A DNA stretch of 7,291 nucleotides from Acidobacteriota bacterium (GTDB lineage Bacteria > Acidobacteriota > Vicinamibacteria > Vicinamibacterales > Fen-181): contig PMKG01000479.1 of assembly GCA_003157675.1 (NCBI GenBank), forward strand, positions 1 to 7,291, in the 5' to 3' direction. Below, in pieces: positions 1 to 6,095 of the stretch. Positions within the stretch are counted from its first letter, which is position 1. Each line of letters opens with the position of its first letter. Below the pieces are notes generated by a model. It had not been told where the DNA came from, searched no databases, and saw only the letters and a program-made list of their open reading frames with translations. The position numbers were made by a program, and so were the translations under genes.

Positions 1-1973
1 TCCCAGCTGTTGTTGCCGCGATTGACGTCGAGCAGGAGGACCCGATCGGGATCGACCATCACGGACTCGACGGTGGCGGCTGTCCGCTCGTAGGTGTAAG
101 CCTTCCAGCGATCGCGGCCGTCCCATCGTTCGCGTACCTGCTCGCCGTTACTGAACGTCACGAGCACGTCCACCGGGAAGATGCCTTCCCCATACCGGCG
201 GACGACGACGGTGGAGCGCCGCTGCGGGCCGCTGCCGCCTGCCGCGTCGAAATCCACCTTTCCGTTGCGGTCGACGAAGCCGCGCCCGTGCGCCGGTTCA
301 CTGCGCACGCTCTGCACGCCGTAGTCGAACACGTTCGAGCTGCGGTACACCTCGTCGAAGAACCACGTCATGTCGCGGCCCGTCACTTCGTTGACCACGG
401 CGAAGAAGTCCTGCGGCTTCGGATGGCGGAACTTCCACCGATCGAAGAACGTCGACATCACCCGCTGCATGGCCGGCCAGCCCAGGTACCGTTCAAGCGT
501 GTGCAGCCACAGCGCCGTCTTGCTGTACGACAGACCGCTGCCGGAGGCCGGGAAGTACTTGTAGGTCGGCGTGGACTGCAGATCCGACTTCGCCGACCCG
601 CGATAGCCCGCCAGTCCGTTGCCCGACACCTCGCGCGACAGCCGCACGTCCTGGAAGACGTACGGGACGAAACCGCCGAAGTACCGTCGTGAGTAGTAGT
701 TCACCCGCAGCTTCGGGTTGGCCTCGATTGCGCGGGCCGTCGAATACGTGTTGAAGCCCTCGTCGAGCCACGCGTCCTCGAACTCGTTGTTGCCCACCAG
801 GCCGTACCAGAACTGGTGGCCGGCCTCGTGCACCGTGACGCCTTCCGGCGTGGTGACGCCCGCAGGCGTGAGCCAGCGCGATCCGGCGGTGAAGAACGTC
901 GGGTACTCCATTCCGCCCGTGCCGCTTTGCCACGCGGGATCGACAATCGTGATGTTGGGGTACGGGTACGGGCCGAACCACTCGCCGTAGAAGCGCAACG
1001 TCGTCCGGGTGGCTTCAAAGTGCCGCTCGGCCTGGCCGGCGTGCTCGGGCTGCAGCAGCAGCCGCATCTCGACCGGCGGCAGCCCCTTCTGCTCGAACCT
1101 CGCCGTCCGCACCAGATAGTGCGGGCTCGTCGTCCAGGCGAAGTCGTGCACGTCCTCCTGGACGAAGCGGTGCGTCGTCGTGGCGTCGGGATTGTCGGCA
1201 ACCTCGCGTTCGACGCCGGTGGCGCCGACCACCCACCCCTTCGGGACCGTGAGCTTCACGTCGTAGAGTCCGTAGTCGGAGAAGAACTCGGTGCTCGCGT
1301 GAAACTGGTGGCAGTTCCAGCCGTCGTCTTCGAGCACGCCGACCTTGGGGAACCACTGGCCGAGGAAGAAGAAGTCGCCGATGGCGCCGGTGCGCGAGAA
1401 GGTGCGCGGCACCTGGGACGTCCACTCGAGGTAGACCGTGATCGTCTCGCCCGGCCCCACCGCCCGTGGCAGCGCCACCGCCATCACCGTCTGGTCGTCC
1501 GCGTTGCCGTCGTCGGGAGCGACGAAACGGCGCCCGGCCATCAGGTCCACGTCGGCGCCGTCAGCGCCGGCGGTCCGGATCGCCGTCACGTCGGTCCAGC
1601 CCCAGTCCTTCTCGTCGAGCGAGGCGAGCGGCCGCGACAGCCGGTCCGCCAGCGCGCGCTCGCGCAGCCACGTGGAGCGCGAGTTCTTGAACGCGTTGTA
1701 GTAGAGATGGTAGCGCAGCTCGGAGGCCCGCGAGCCGGTGATGTTGCGCCAGGTGAGCCACTCGCGGCCGGTGATGATGCGCCGGCGCGAGTCGAGGCGC
1801 GCCTCGATACGGTAGTTTGCGTTTCGTGGTGACTCGGTGCGCGGGGACGGAGCGGTCGCCCCCGTCTGCGCCACCGCCTGGCCGTCAGCGGCTCCGCCCG
1901 GTCTCTCGCGGGCCGCCGGGCCGGCCGTGAGCATCAACAGCAGCAGAACGACCGCCTGCATCCCGCGGCGCAT
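1..1973 (-). CDS. Secreted M1-family zinc aminopeptidase, C-terminus cut by window edge
   Basis: This is a zinc metallopeptidase of the M1 (gluzincin) family, expected to remove N-terminal residues from peptides outside the cytoplasm. The frame is open from the ATG at 1973 to the left edge: 657 residues are visible and no stop is reached. Residues 1-21 (MRRGMQAVVLLLLMLTAGPAA) form a signal peptide, followed by a low-complexity linker to about residue 50. The N-terminal beta domain begins at NYRIEARLD. The exopeptidase motif appears as GGMEYP (353-358), a variant of GxMEN. The zinc site is HEAGH (H382, E383, H386) with E405 exactly 18 residues after the second His. Y483 in SYSKTALW is a candidate catalytic Tyr. 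A GGAGG Shine-Dalgarno sequence lies 4 nt before the ATG and supports this start. The last visible residues, LLLDVNRGNNSW, resemble the late part of related enzymes, so probably only a short tail is missing. It lies downstream of and co-directional with the VWFA gene, across a 103-bp gap that holds a REP pair. Substrate preference cannot be read from the sequence. Confidence 0.93.
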   Translation of the reverse strand, partial: MRRGMQAVVLLLLMLTAGPAARERPGGAADGQAVAQTGATAPSPRTESPRNANYRIEARLDSRRRIITGREWLTWRNITGSRASELRYHLYYNAFKNSRSTWLRERALADRLSRPLASLDEKDWGWTDVTAIRTAGADGADVDLMAGRRFVAPDDGNADDQTVMAVALPRAVGPGETITVYLEWTSQVPRTFSRTGAIGDFFFLGQWFPKVGVLEDDGWNCHQFHASTEFFSDYGLYDVKLTVPKGWVVGATGVEREVADNPDATTTHRFVQEDVHDFAWTTSPHYLVRTARFEQKGLPPVEMRLLLQPEHAGQAERHFEATRTTLRFYGEWFGPYPYPNITIVDPAWQSGTGGMEYPTFFTAGSRWLTPAGVTTPEGVTVHEAGHQFWYGLVGNNEFEDAWLDEGFNTYSTARAIEANPKLRVNYYSRRYFGGFVPYVFQDVRLSREVSGNGLAGYRGSAKSDLQSTPTYKYFPASGSGLSYSKTALWLHTLERYLGWPAMQRVMSTFFDRWKFRHPKPQDFFAVVNEVTGRDMTWFFDEVYRSSNVFDYGVQSVRSEPAHGRGFVDRNGKVDFDAAGGSGPQRRSTVVVRRYGEGIFPVDVLVTFSNGEQVRERWDGRDRWKAYTYERTAATVESVMVDPDRVLLLDVNRGNNSW

Positions 1974-1977
1974 GGGA

Positions 1978-1982
1978 CCTCC
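1978..1982 (-). promoter_or_regulatory. Ribosome binding site of the M1 peptidase gene
   Basis: Read on the minus strand, GGAGG is followed by four bases (TCCC) and then the ATG at 1973. The spacing is short but workable. It fixes the start at 1973, just ahead of the signal peptide. Confidence 0.6.
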
Positions 1983-1993
1983 GTGTCGGCGCT

Positions 1994-2017
1994 GTAGGGC
2001 GGGCCTTCAGGCCTGCC
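1994..2017 (+). repeat. REP-like element A1 (GTAG plus imperfect hairpin)
   Basis: The GTAG tail (1994-1997) is followed by an 8-nt arm GGCGGGCC (1998-2005), loop TTCA (2006-2009) and arm GGCCTGCC (2010-2017). The arms pair except for a G:T wobble at the fourth position, the signature of the main repeat form in this window. It lies between the VWFA and M1 genes and forms an inverted pair with the adjoining element A2, with the GTAG tails on the outside. Confidence 0.85.
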
Positions 2018-2018
2018 T

Positions 2019-2042
2019 GCCGGGGCTGAAGCCCCGGCCTAC
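2019..2042 (-). repeat. REP-like element A2 (inverted partner of A1)
   Basis: Read on the minus strand, this is GTAG (2042-2039), then an 8-bp perfect stem of GCCGGGGC and GCCCCGGC around loop TTCA (2030-2027). Unlike A1 it lacks the G:T wobble, so it is a second subtype with the same GTAG tail, stem length and loop. A1 and A2 together occupy 49 bp in the 103-bp gap between two co-directional genes. They could act as a transcription attenuator or an mRNA-stabilising hairpin pair between them. No T-tract follows, so they do not make a classical intrinsic terminator. Confidence 0.8.
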
Positions 2043-2076
2043 GAAAGAGAGGCAACGCGGAATCGCGGTCTCCGAT

Positions 2077-4155
2077 CTAGTCGTGCTTGACGACCTTGAT
2101 CTCCTGCTCGGTCCGCACCTGGAAGCTGCGGAACTTCGAGTAGGTCGCGCGCCCTTCGACGAATCTGCCGCCCAGCCGGTACGTCTCGCGCATGTCGGCC
2201 GGCACCCACAGGCCGAGCGTGTCGCTGCGGTGGTAGACGACCGTGGCCTCGAGCGTGAGGCCGGCCAGCGCGGCCATGCCGTCGACCCGCGAGGCGCGCA
2301 GGAACGTCTTCACGACGCGTCCGGTCAGCGGGTCGATCCAGAACGAGCCCGACGAAGGGACGTCGCCAGCGTCGGGGCCCCTGACCAGCGTGGGCGTCGC
2401 CTTCTCCGCGAAGTCCACGCGCAGCAGGCGCAGGCCTTCCACCGTCTCTTCGCGCCCGCGCCTGAACGTGAAGGACTGGATGTTCCGCTCGAGCAGGATC
2501 GTGAGGGCGAAGGTCGGCACGTTGATATCGGTCTTGCCGAGCACCACCAGGTTGTAGCGGGATCCCTCGTCCTGCACGCGCGCCATCGCCTCGTACGCCG
2601 TGCCGGGCGGCGCCTCCAGGAACAGCTTGCGCAGGCGGTCCTCGCGGTCGCGGATCGCGCGGCCGTCCACCTCGAAGACGTCGCGGAACGGCACCCACGT
2701 GTGGCCGTCGGCCGTGGTGACGAGCAGGAAGTCGGACTTCATCTCGCGCATCTCGGTCTTCGCGTTCGACGGGACCGCCTGGATGTAATCCTCCTCGGCC
2801 ACCACGTTGCGGAACTCGCGGAAGTAGCTCGTGGCGTACTCCGCCGCGCGGGCCACGATGGTGACGACCTCGGGATCGGGTTCTGGCGCTTCCCGGCCGG
2901 CGGCGCTCGCGCCCGCCGCCGCGGCGGACGCTGTCTCGGCCGGCAGATCGGGTGAGGGCGTGTCGGCCGACGCCGGGGGGGCGACGGCGAAGAACGGCGG
3001 GTCGTCGCGGAGCACGAGGCGCCGGGCCGAGCGCACGGTGAGAGACGACCGGGCGAGGCCGACCCTGATGGCGTGCGGCTTGCCGTCGCCGTCGGTGGCG
3101 GCGGGCTCGAGTTCGAGGCGATAGAGGCCCGACACGGCGAGGCCGACACGGTCGAGCGCCTGGTCCACGTTGCGGCCGGCGCGGACGAGGCCTCCGCCGG
3201 TCGCCACGCTCAGTTGCTCGAGATCGTTCCAGCCCTCCGAGCGGCCGAGCGCCGGCAGACCGAGGACGTAGAGCGCCGATCGGGACGCGGCGGCGGCGGA
3301 TTCGACAGCCTGCAGCTGCGACCGGAAGACCGTCCCCGCGGGGCGGTCCGCGTCGGCGAGGCCGGCCGTCACCAGGATGACCGTCTTCGGGCCGGGCGCG
3401 GCGCCGAGGCCGGTGAGCAGACGCGCGGCCACGTCGAGCGTGCGATCGCCGCGCGACCCGGGCCCCGAGTCCTGTCCCTTCGCGAGCGCCGCCTCCTGCC
3501 TCGACTCTTCCACCGGCTTGGCGGCGGCGCCGGCCTCTGCGCCCGACGTGGACGCGGCAGACGAGGCCGCCGCGGCGACAGGCACGTCGGGGCGCTCAGC
3601 GCTCGCCTCGGCCAGCAGATCGACGGCGGCTCCGCGCCCGACGATGCGGGCGAGCGTGTCGCGGATCGAGGACCTGTCGTCGCCGAAGGTGACGGCCAGC
3701 GACTCCGCGGGCAGCGGGATCGTGACGAGCGCGACGTGGTCGCCCGATCCGAATCGGTCGAGCAGCCGATCGGTCGCCGCTACGACGGCCTTCTCCGCGC
3801 CTCGCGGGAAGCTCGTTTCGTCAACGACGACGAGGATCGTGCGGCTGGGCTCGAAGAGCGGCGCCTTGGACGAATCGGTGGCGCGCGCGGCCCAGCGGGC
3901 GGCGGCCTCCGCGCCCGGCCCCCGGTAGACGTACCGGGCGGAGCGGATTACGCGCGGCGCCCCATCGACTGTCACGGTGAATTGCCCCATGCCGAGGCCG
4001 GTGACCGTCCGCCCGTCGGAGTCGAAGACGGACACGTCGATGGCAGGCGCGCGAGGAGCGGCCTGCTGAGCCCGGACCATTACGCCGGCCGCCACCGCTC
4101 CCGCGATCGCGCACGCCACCGCGGCTCGAAGAGTCCACCTCGCCCGACGCTGCAT
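2077..4155 (-). CDS. Secreted VWFA-related (Acidobacterial-type) domain protein
   Basis: The product is 692 residues. I chose the ATG at 4155 because AAGGAG lies 5 nt upstream and a clean signal peptide follows (MQRRARWTLRAAVACAIAG...RAQ, residues 1-30). The frame also has an ATG at 4209 that would add 18 unlikely residues. Residues 37-78 form a small beta domain (VFDSDGRTVTGLGMGQFTVTV) that precedes the von Willebrand A-like domain in the Acidobacterial VWFA-related family (TIGR03436-like, recognised by pattern only). The VWA-like domain spans about 106-345. Its metal site is degenerate: DxSxS appears as D112-E-T-S-F116, and the usual late TDG appears as TAG (263-265). An Ala-rich linker (183-225) interrupts the domain and a Pro/Ala-rich linker (391-428) follows it. 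The C-terminal region (429-692) is a separate, probably beta-rich domain I cannot name (EFRNVVAEEDYIQ, FWIDPLTGRVVKT). The role is probably envelope protein-protein contact. No enzymatic residues are evident. Confidence 0.88.
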   Translation of the reverse strand: MQRRARWTLRAAVACAIAGAVAAGVMVRAQQAAPRAPAIDVSVFDSDGRTVTGLGMGQFTVTVDGAPRVIRSARYVYRGPGAEAAARWAARATDSSKAPLFEPSRTILVVVDETSFPRGAEKAVVAATDRLLDRFGSGDHVALVTIPLPAESLAVTFGDDRSSIRDTLARIVGRGAAVDLLAEASAERPDVPVAAAASSAASTSGAEAGAAAKPVEESRQEAALAKGQDSGPGSRGDRTLDVAARLLTGLGAAPGPKTVILVTAGLADADRPAGTVFRSQLQAVESAAAASRSALYVLGLPALGRSEGWNDLEQLSVATGGGLVRAGRNVDQALDRVGLAVSGLYRLELEPAATDGDGKPHAIRVGLARSSLTVRSARRLVLRDDPPFFAVAPPASADTPSPDLPAETASAAAAGASAAGREAPEPDPEVVTIVARAAEYATSYFREFRNVVAEEDYIQAVPSNAKTEMREMKSDFLLVTTADGHTWVPFRDVFEVDGRAIRDREDRLRKLFLEAPPGTAYEAMARVQDEGSRYNLVVLGKTDINVPTFALTILLERNIQSFTFRRGREETVEGLRLLRVDFAEKATPTLVRGPDAGDVPSSGSFWIDPLTGRVVKTFLRASRVDGMAALAGLTLEATVVYHRSDTLGLWVPADMRETYRLGGRFVEGRATYSKFRSFQVRTEQEIKVVKHD

Positions 4156-4160
4156 CGACA

Positions 4161-4166
4161 CTCCTT
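4161..4166 (-). promoter_or_regulatory. Ribosome binding site selecting the VWFA start
   Basis: Minus-strand AAGGAG lies 5 nt before the ATG at 4155. No comparable site precedes the longer in-frame ATG at 4209, so the site decides the start. Confidence 0.7.
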
Positions 4167-4194
4167 GACCGAGTCTCCCGTGCCGCACTAGTCT
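4165..4194 (+). promoter_or_regulatory. Candidate sigma70-type promoter for the D-glutamate cyclase operon
   Basis: TTGACC (4165-4170), an 18-bp spacer and TAGTCT (4189-4194) resemble a -35/-10 pair. The -35 matches 5 of 6 consensus bases but the -10 only 3 of 6. If used, transcription would start near 4201 and give a ~190-nt leader carrying all four REP hairpins before the start codon at 4392. The -35 overlaps the ribosome binding site of the divergent VWFA gene. The alternative is a promoter inside the repeat cluster. This is a weak call made by eye. Confidence 0.22.
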
Positions 4195-4217
4195 ACCTCT
4201 CTCTGCCACCGCGCGTC

Positions 4218-4241
4218 GGCAGGCCTAAAGGCCCGCCCTAC
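4218..4241 (-). repeat. REP-like element B1
   Basis: On the plus strand, arm GGCAGGCC (4218-4225), loop TAAA (4226-4229), arm GGCCCGCC (4230-4237) and CTAC (4238-4241). On the minus strand it has GTAG first, with the conserved G:T wobble and inner pairs GG/CC. It is the left half of REPIN-like unit 1. CTACACACGG (4238-4247) is the left arm of a perfect 10-bp inverted repeat with the right half. Confidence 0.85.
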
Positions 4242-4264
4242 ACACGGTCCTGCATCGCCCGTGT

Positions 4265-4288
4265 GTAGGGCGACCCTTTAGGGTTGCC
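4265..4288 (+). repeat. REP-like element B2
   Basis: GTAG (4265-4268), arm GGCGACCC (4269-4276), loop TTTA (4277-4280) and arm GGGTTGCC (4281-4288). It keeps the fourth-position G:T wobble, but the inner pairs are AC/GT instead of the GG/CC of B1, so both sides of the stem changed together. It is the right half of unit 1. Its loop is complementary to that of B1, so the whole 71-bp unit can also fold as one long hairpin. Confidence 0.85.
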
Positions 4289-4296
4289 TTTGGCGC

Positions 4297-4320
4297 GGCA
4301 GGCCTGAAGGCCCGCCCTAC
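4297..4320 (-). repeat. REP-like element B3
   Basis: Arm GGCAGGCC (4297-4304), loop TGAA (4305-4308), arm GGCCCGCC (4309-4316) and CTAC (4317-4320). It is identical to B1 except for one loop base. It is followed by the same outer sequence as B1 (ACACGGTCCTGCA), which shows a tandem copy of the same two-hairpin unit. Confidence 0.85.
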
Positions 4321-4344
4321 ACACGGTCCTGCAGCAGTTCGTAC

Positions 4345-4368
4345 GTAGGGCGACCCTTCAGGGTTGCC
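4345..4368 (+). repeat. REP-like element B4
   Basis: GTAG (4345-4348), arm GGCGACCC (4349-4356), loop TTCA (4357-4360) and arm GGGTTGCC (4361-4368). It is identical to B2 except for one loop base, the change that matches the B3 loop. It ends only 11 bp before the Shine-Dalgarno region of the DUF1445 gene, so its hairpin would sit close to the ribosome binding site in any mRNA reaching that gene. Confidence 0.85.
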
Positions 4369-4379
4369 AAGGCCCGGCC

Positions 4380-4385
4380 AGGGGA
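4380..4385 (+). promoter_or_regulatory. Ribosome binding site of the DUF1445 gene
   Basis: AGGGGA lies 6 nt before the ATG at 4392. It supports this start and is the only unstructured stretch between the last REP hairpin and the gene. Confidence 0.55.
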
Positions 4386-4391
4386 ACGCCT

Positions 4392-5165
4392 ATGACCCCA
4401 CCCGATCTTCGTGCCACGTTCCGCCGCGGTGAGCTCGTGCGCCCGACGGCCGGGATGGCGCCCGGCTTCGTCCAGGCCAACCTCGTCATCCTGCCGCGCG
4501 AACTGGCGTTCGACTTCCTCGTCTTCACCCAGCGCAACCCGAAGCCGTGCCCGCTGCTCGAGGTGGTCGAGGCCGGCTCGGCCGAGCCGCGCCTGATGGC
4601 TCCCGGGGCCGACCTTCGCACCGACCTGCCGCGCTACCGCGTCTACCGCGACGGCACGCTCGTGGACGAGCCGACCGACCTGACGCCGCTCTGGACCAAC
4701 GACCTCGTGTCGTTTCTCATCGGCTGCAGCTTCACGTTCGAATCGGCGCTCGTCGAGGCCGGTCTCCCGGTGCGCCACGTGGAGCAGTGCACGAACGTGC
4801 CGATGTTCATCACGTCGATACCGACCGTTCCGGCCGGCGCGTTTCACGGCCCGATGGTCGTTTCGATGCGGCCGATCCCGGCCGGGCAGGTCGTGCGCGC
4901 GGTGCAGGTGACGTCGCGGTTCCCGGCCGTCCACGGGGCGCCGATCCACATCGGCGACCCGGCGGCGATCGGCATCCGCGACATCGCGAAGCCGGACCTG
5001 GGCGACCCCGTGGAGATCCGGGCCGGGGAAGTGCCGGTGTTCTGGGCGTGCGGCGTGACGCCTCAGGCGGTGGCGATGGCGTCGAAGCCGCGGCTGATGC
5101 TGACGCACGCGCCGGGTCACATGTTCATCACGGACCGGCGTGATGCGGAGTTCGCGGTTCTCTAA
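4392..5165 (+). CDS. DUF1445/YcsI-family protein, N-terminal half of a split D-glutamate cyclase
   Basis: The 257-residue protein matches the full length expected for the YcsI/DUF1445 family, often annotated 'putative hydro-lyase'. Recognisable blocks in order are PGFVQANLVILP (24-35), FLVFTQRNPKPCP (42-54), PGADLRTDLPRYRV (71-84), FLIGCSFTFESAL (108-120), the R128/E131 region with VPMFIT (136-141), FHGPMVVSMRP (151-161), IHIGDP (185-190), PVFWACGVTPQ (215-225) and APGHMFITD (240-248). There is no signal peptide or membrane segment, so it is cytoplasmic. Known family context: animal D-glutamate cyclase (DGLUCY), which forms 5-oxo-D-proline from D-glutamate, has this domain at its N-terminus, and Bacillus ycsI lies beside 5-oxoprolinase genes. 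Here the next gene encodes the domain that forms the C-terminus of DGLUCY. Which half carries the active site is not evident. The start is supported by an upstream AGGGGA, and the stop overlaps the next start by one base. Confidence 0.9.
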   Translation: MTPPDLRATFRRGELVRPTAGMAPGFVQANLVILPRELAFDFLVFTQRNPKPCPLLEVVEAGSAEPRLMAPGADLRTDLPRYRVYRDGTLVDEPTDLTPLWTNDLVSFLIGCSFTFESALVEAGLPVRHVEQCTNVPMFITSIPTVPAGAFHGPMVVSMRPIPAGQVVRAVQVTSRFPAVHGAPIHIGDPAAIGIRDIAKPDLGDPVEIRAGEVPVFWACGVTPQAVAMASKPRLMLTHAPGHMFITDRRDAEFAVL

Positions 5166-5167
5166 TG
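5163..5167 (+). promoter_or_regulatory. TAATG stop-start coupling junction
   Basis: The TAA stop of the DUF1445 gene (5163-5165) shares its last A with the ATG of the DUF4392 gene (5165-5167). There is no good Shine-Dalgarno sequence of its own just upstream. Ribosomes finishing the first gene probably restart at the second, which would keep the two products in fixed proportion. Confidence 0.7.
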
Positions 5168-6025
5168 TCCATCGAGAACATCGTCCTCTCGCGTGACCAT
5201 CGCGGCATCTCCGCGCTGAGGCCCTATCTCGCGCCGGACTTCTGCGAGCGCGCGGCCACATTCATCCTCGATCGTCTCGGGACCGTCCTCATTTCTACCG
5301 GCTTTTACATCCCGGCCGGATCCGCCCCCGAGACCGACGGCCCGCCGGGAGCGATCGCCCTCGGCCTGGTGCTCGCCGGACTTGGCTCTCGCGTGATCTA
5401 CGTCACCGATGCCTACACCTCGCCGCTCATGCGCGGGCTCCTGGGTCCGGGCGAACAGATCGTGGAGTTCCCGTTCGCCGACCACCAGGAGAGCTGGCAG
5501 CACGCGGCCGACGTGGTGCGGTCGGTCGCGCCGACGGTCATGATCGCCGTCGAGCGGTGCGGCCTGACCGACGAAGGCGTCTACCGCAACATGCGCGGCA
5601 CCGACGTTTCCGGCTATCACGCGAAGATCGACTACCTGTTCCGCACGCACGAGGCGAGCGTGGGGATCGGCGACGGCGGCAACGAGATCGGGATGGGCAA
5701 CCTCGCGGCGGCGATCCCGATGGTGATGCCGATGGTCGGCCGGCCGTGCGCGACGACGACGACGCGGCTCGTCATCTCGAGCGTGTCGAACTGGGGCGCG
5801 TGGGGGATCATCGCGGCCATGTCGCGGCTGCGCGGCAGGAACCTGCTCCCGAGCGTGCGCGAGGCGCACGACCTGACGGCCCGGACCGTGGCGCTCGGCG
5901 CCGTGGACGGCACCACGGGCCGGCGGACCGAGAGTGTGGACGGGTTCTCGCTCGAAGAGAACGACCGCGTCCTGGCCGAGATGCACACCTGGCTCGGGCG
6001 ATACGGGATTGTTGAGCAGGGCTGA
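5165..6025 (+). CDS. DUF4392 protein, C-terminal half of a split D-glutamate cyclase
   Basis: The 286-residue protein matches the DUF4392 / 'D-glutamate cyclase, C-terminal' family by its motifs: STGFYI (44-49), PETDGPPGA (55-63), VTDAYTSP (80-87), VERCG (129-133), the glycine-rich GIGDGGNEIGMGN (167-179), SNWGAWG (208-214) and VDGFSLEEN (258-266). The acidic and glycine-rich loops 55-63 and 167-179 are the best candidates for substrate or metal contacts, by inference from conservation. There is no signal peptide. The gene is translationally coupled to the DUF1445 gene, and together they cover the domain content of fused animal DGLUCY, so the expected role is conversion of D-glutamate to 5-oxo-D-proline. 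The last three codons and the TGA stop (6023-6025) lie inside a REP-like hairpin, so the C-terminal EQG may come from the repeat. The domain otherwise appears complete. Confidence 0.9.
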   Translation: MSIENIVLSRDHRGISALRPYLAPDFCERAATFILDRLGTVLISTGFYIPAGSAPETDGPPGAIALGLVLAGLGSRVIYVTDAYTSPLMRGLLGPGEQIVEFPFADHQESWQHAADVVRSVAPTVMIAVERCGLTDEGVYRNMRGTDVSGYHAKIDYLFRTHEASVGIGDGGNEIGMGNLAAAIPMVMPMVGRPCATTTTRLVISSVSNWGAWGIIAAMSRLRGRNLLPSVREAHDLTARTVALGAVDGTTGRRTESVDGFSLEENDRVLAEMHTWLGRYGIVEQG

Positions 6026-6038
6026 AGCCCTGCTCTAT
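6015..6038 (-). repeat. REP-like element C1 overlapping the DUF4392 stop codon
   Basis: Perfect 8-bp stem AGCAGGGC (6015-6022) / GCCCTGCT (6027-6034) around TGAA (6023-6026), followed by CTAT (6035-6038). On the minus strand the tail reads ATAG instead of GTAG. This is a third subtype or a decayed copy, with the same stem length and TTCA loop. The first three loop bases are the TGA stop of the preceding gene. Confidence 0.7.
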
Positions 6039-6062
6039 CTGATGATTCTTGGCAGCGGCGCC

Positions 6063-6079
6063 AGGACCGTGTGTAGGGC
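6063..6079 (+). repeat. Truncated REP-like copy C2
   Basis: AGGACCGTGTGTAGGGC is the exact reverse complement of sequence beside B1 (4235-4251) and B3 (4314-4330). It therefore contains the flanking spacer, the GTAG tail and the first stem bases, after which similarity stops. CGTGTGTAGGGC recurs 23 bp downstream at the start of C3. Confidence 0.7.
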
Positions 6080-6095
6080 CGCAACGTCGTCGTGT

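Noticed and set aside
816..1832. 338-codon plus-strand open frame opposite the M1 peptidase gene
   Set aside because: It lies antisense to a frame with an intact HEAGH-x18-E zinc site. Its translation is Arg/Val/His-rich with no motifs, as expected of a shadow frame in GC-rich DNA.
1994..2042. Classical intrinsic terminator
   Set aside because: The stems are strong but no T-tract follows on either strand. The sequence matches the repeat family found in the other gaps.
1837..2955. 372-codon plus-strand open frame
   Set aside because: It crosses the M1 gene start, the REP pair and the VWFA gene antisense, and encodes a low-complexity Arg/Ala/His-rich product.
3073..4191. 372-codon plus-strand open frame opposite the VWFA gene
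   Set aside because: It is antisense to the well-supported VWFA protein with its signal peptide and ribosome binding site, and has no recognisable domain.
4218..4368. CRISPR array
   Set aside because: The repeats are palindromes alternating in orientation, spacers are nearly identical between units, there are only two units, and no cas genes are present.
4317..5261. 314-codon minus-strand open frame
   Set aside because: It is antisense to the DUF1445 gene, ends inside the REP array and has shadow-like composition rich in Arg and His.
5162..5986. 274-codon minus-strand open frame opposite the DUF4392 gene
   Set aside because: The plus-strand frame carries the family motifs and the coupled start. 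The minus frame has none.
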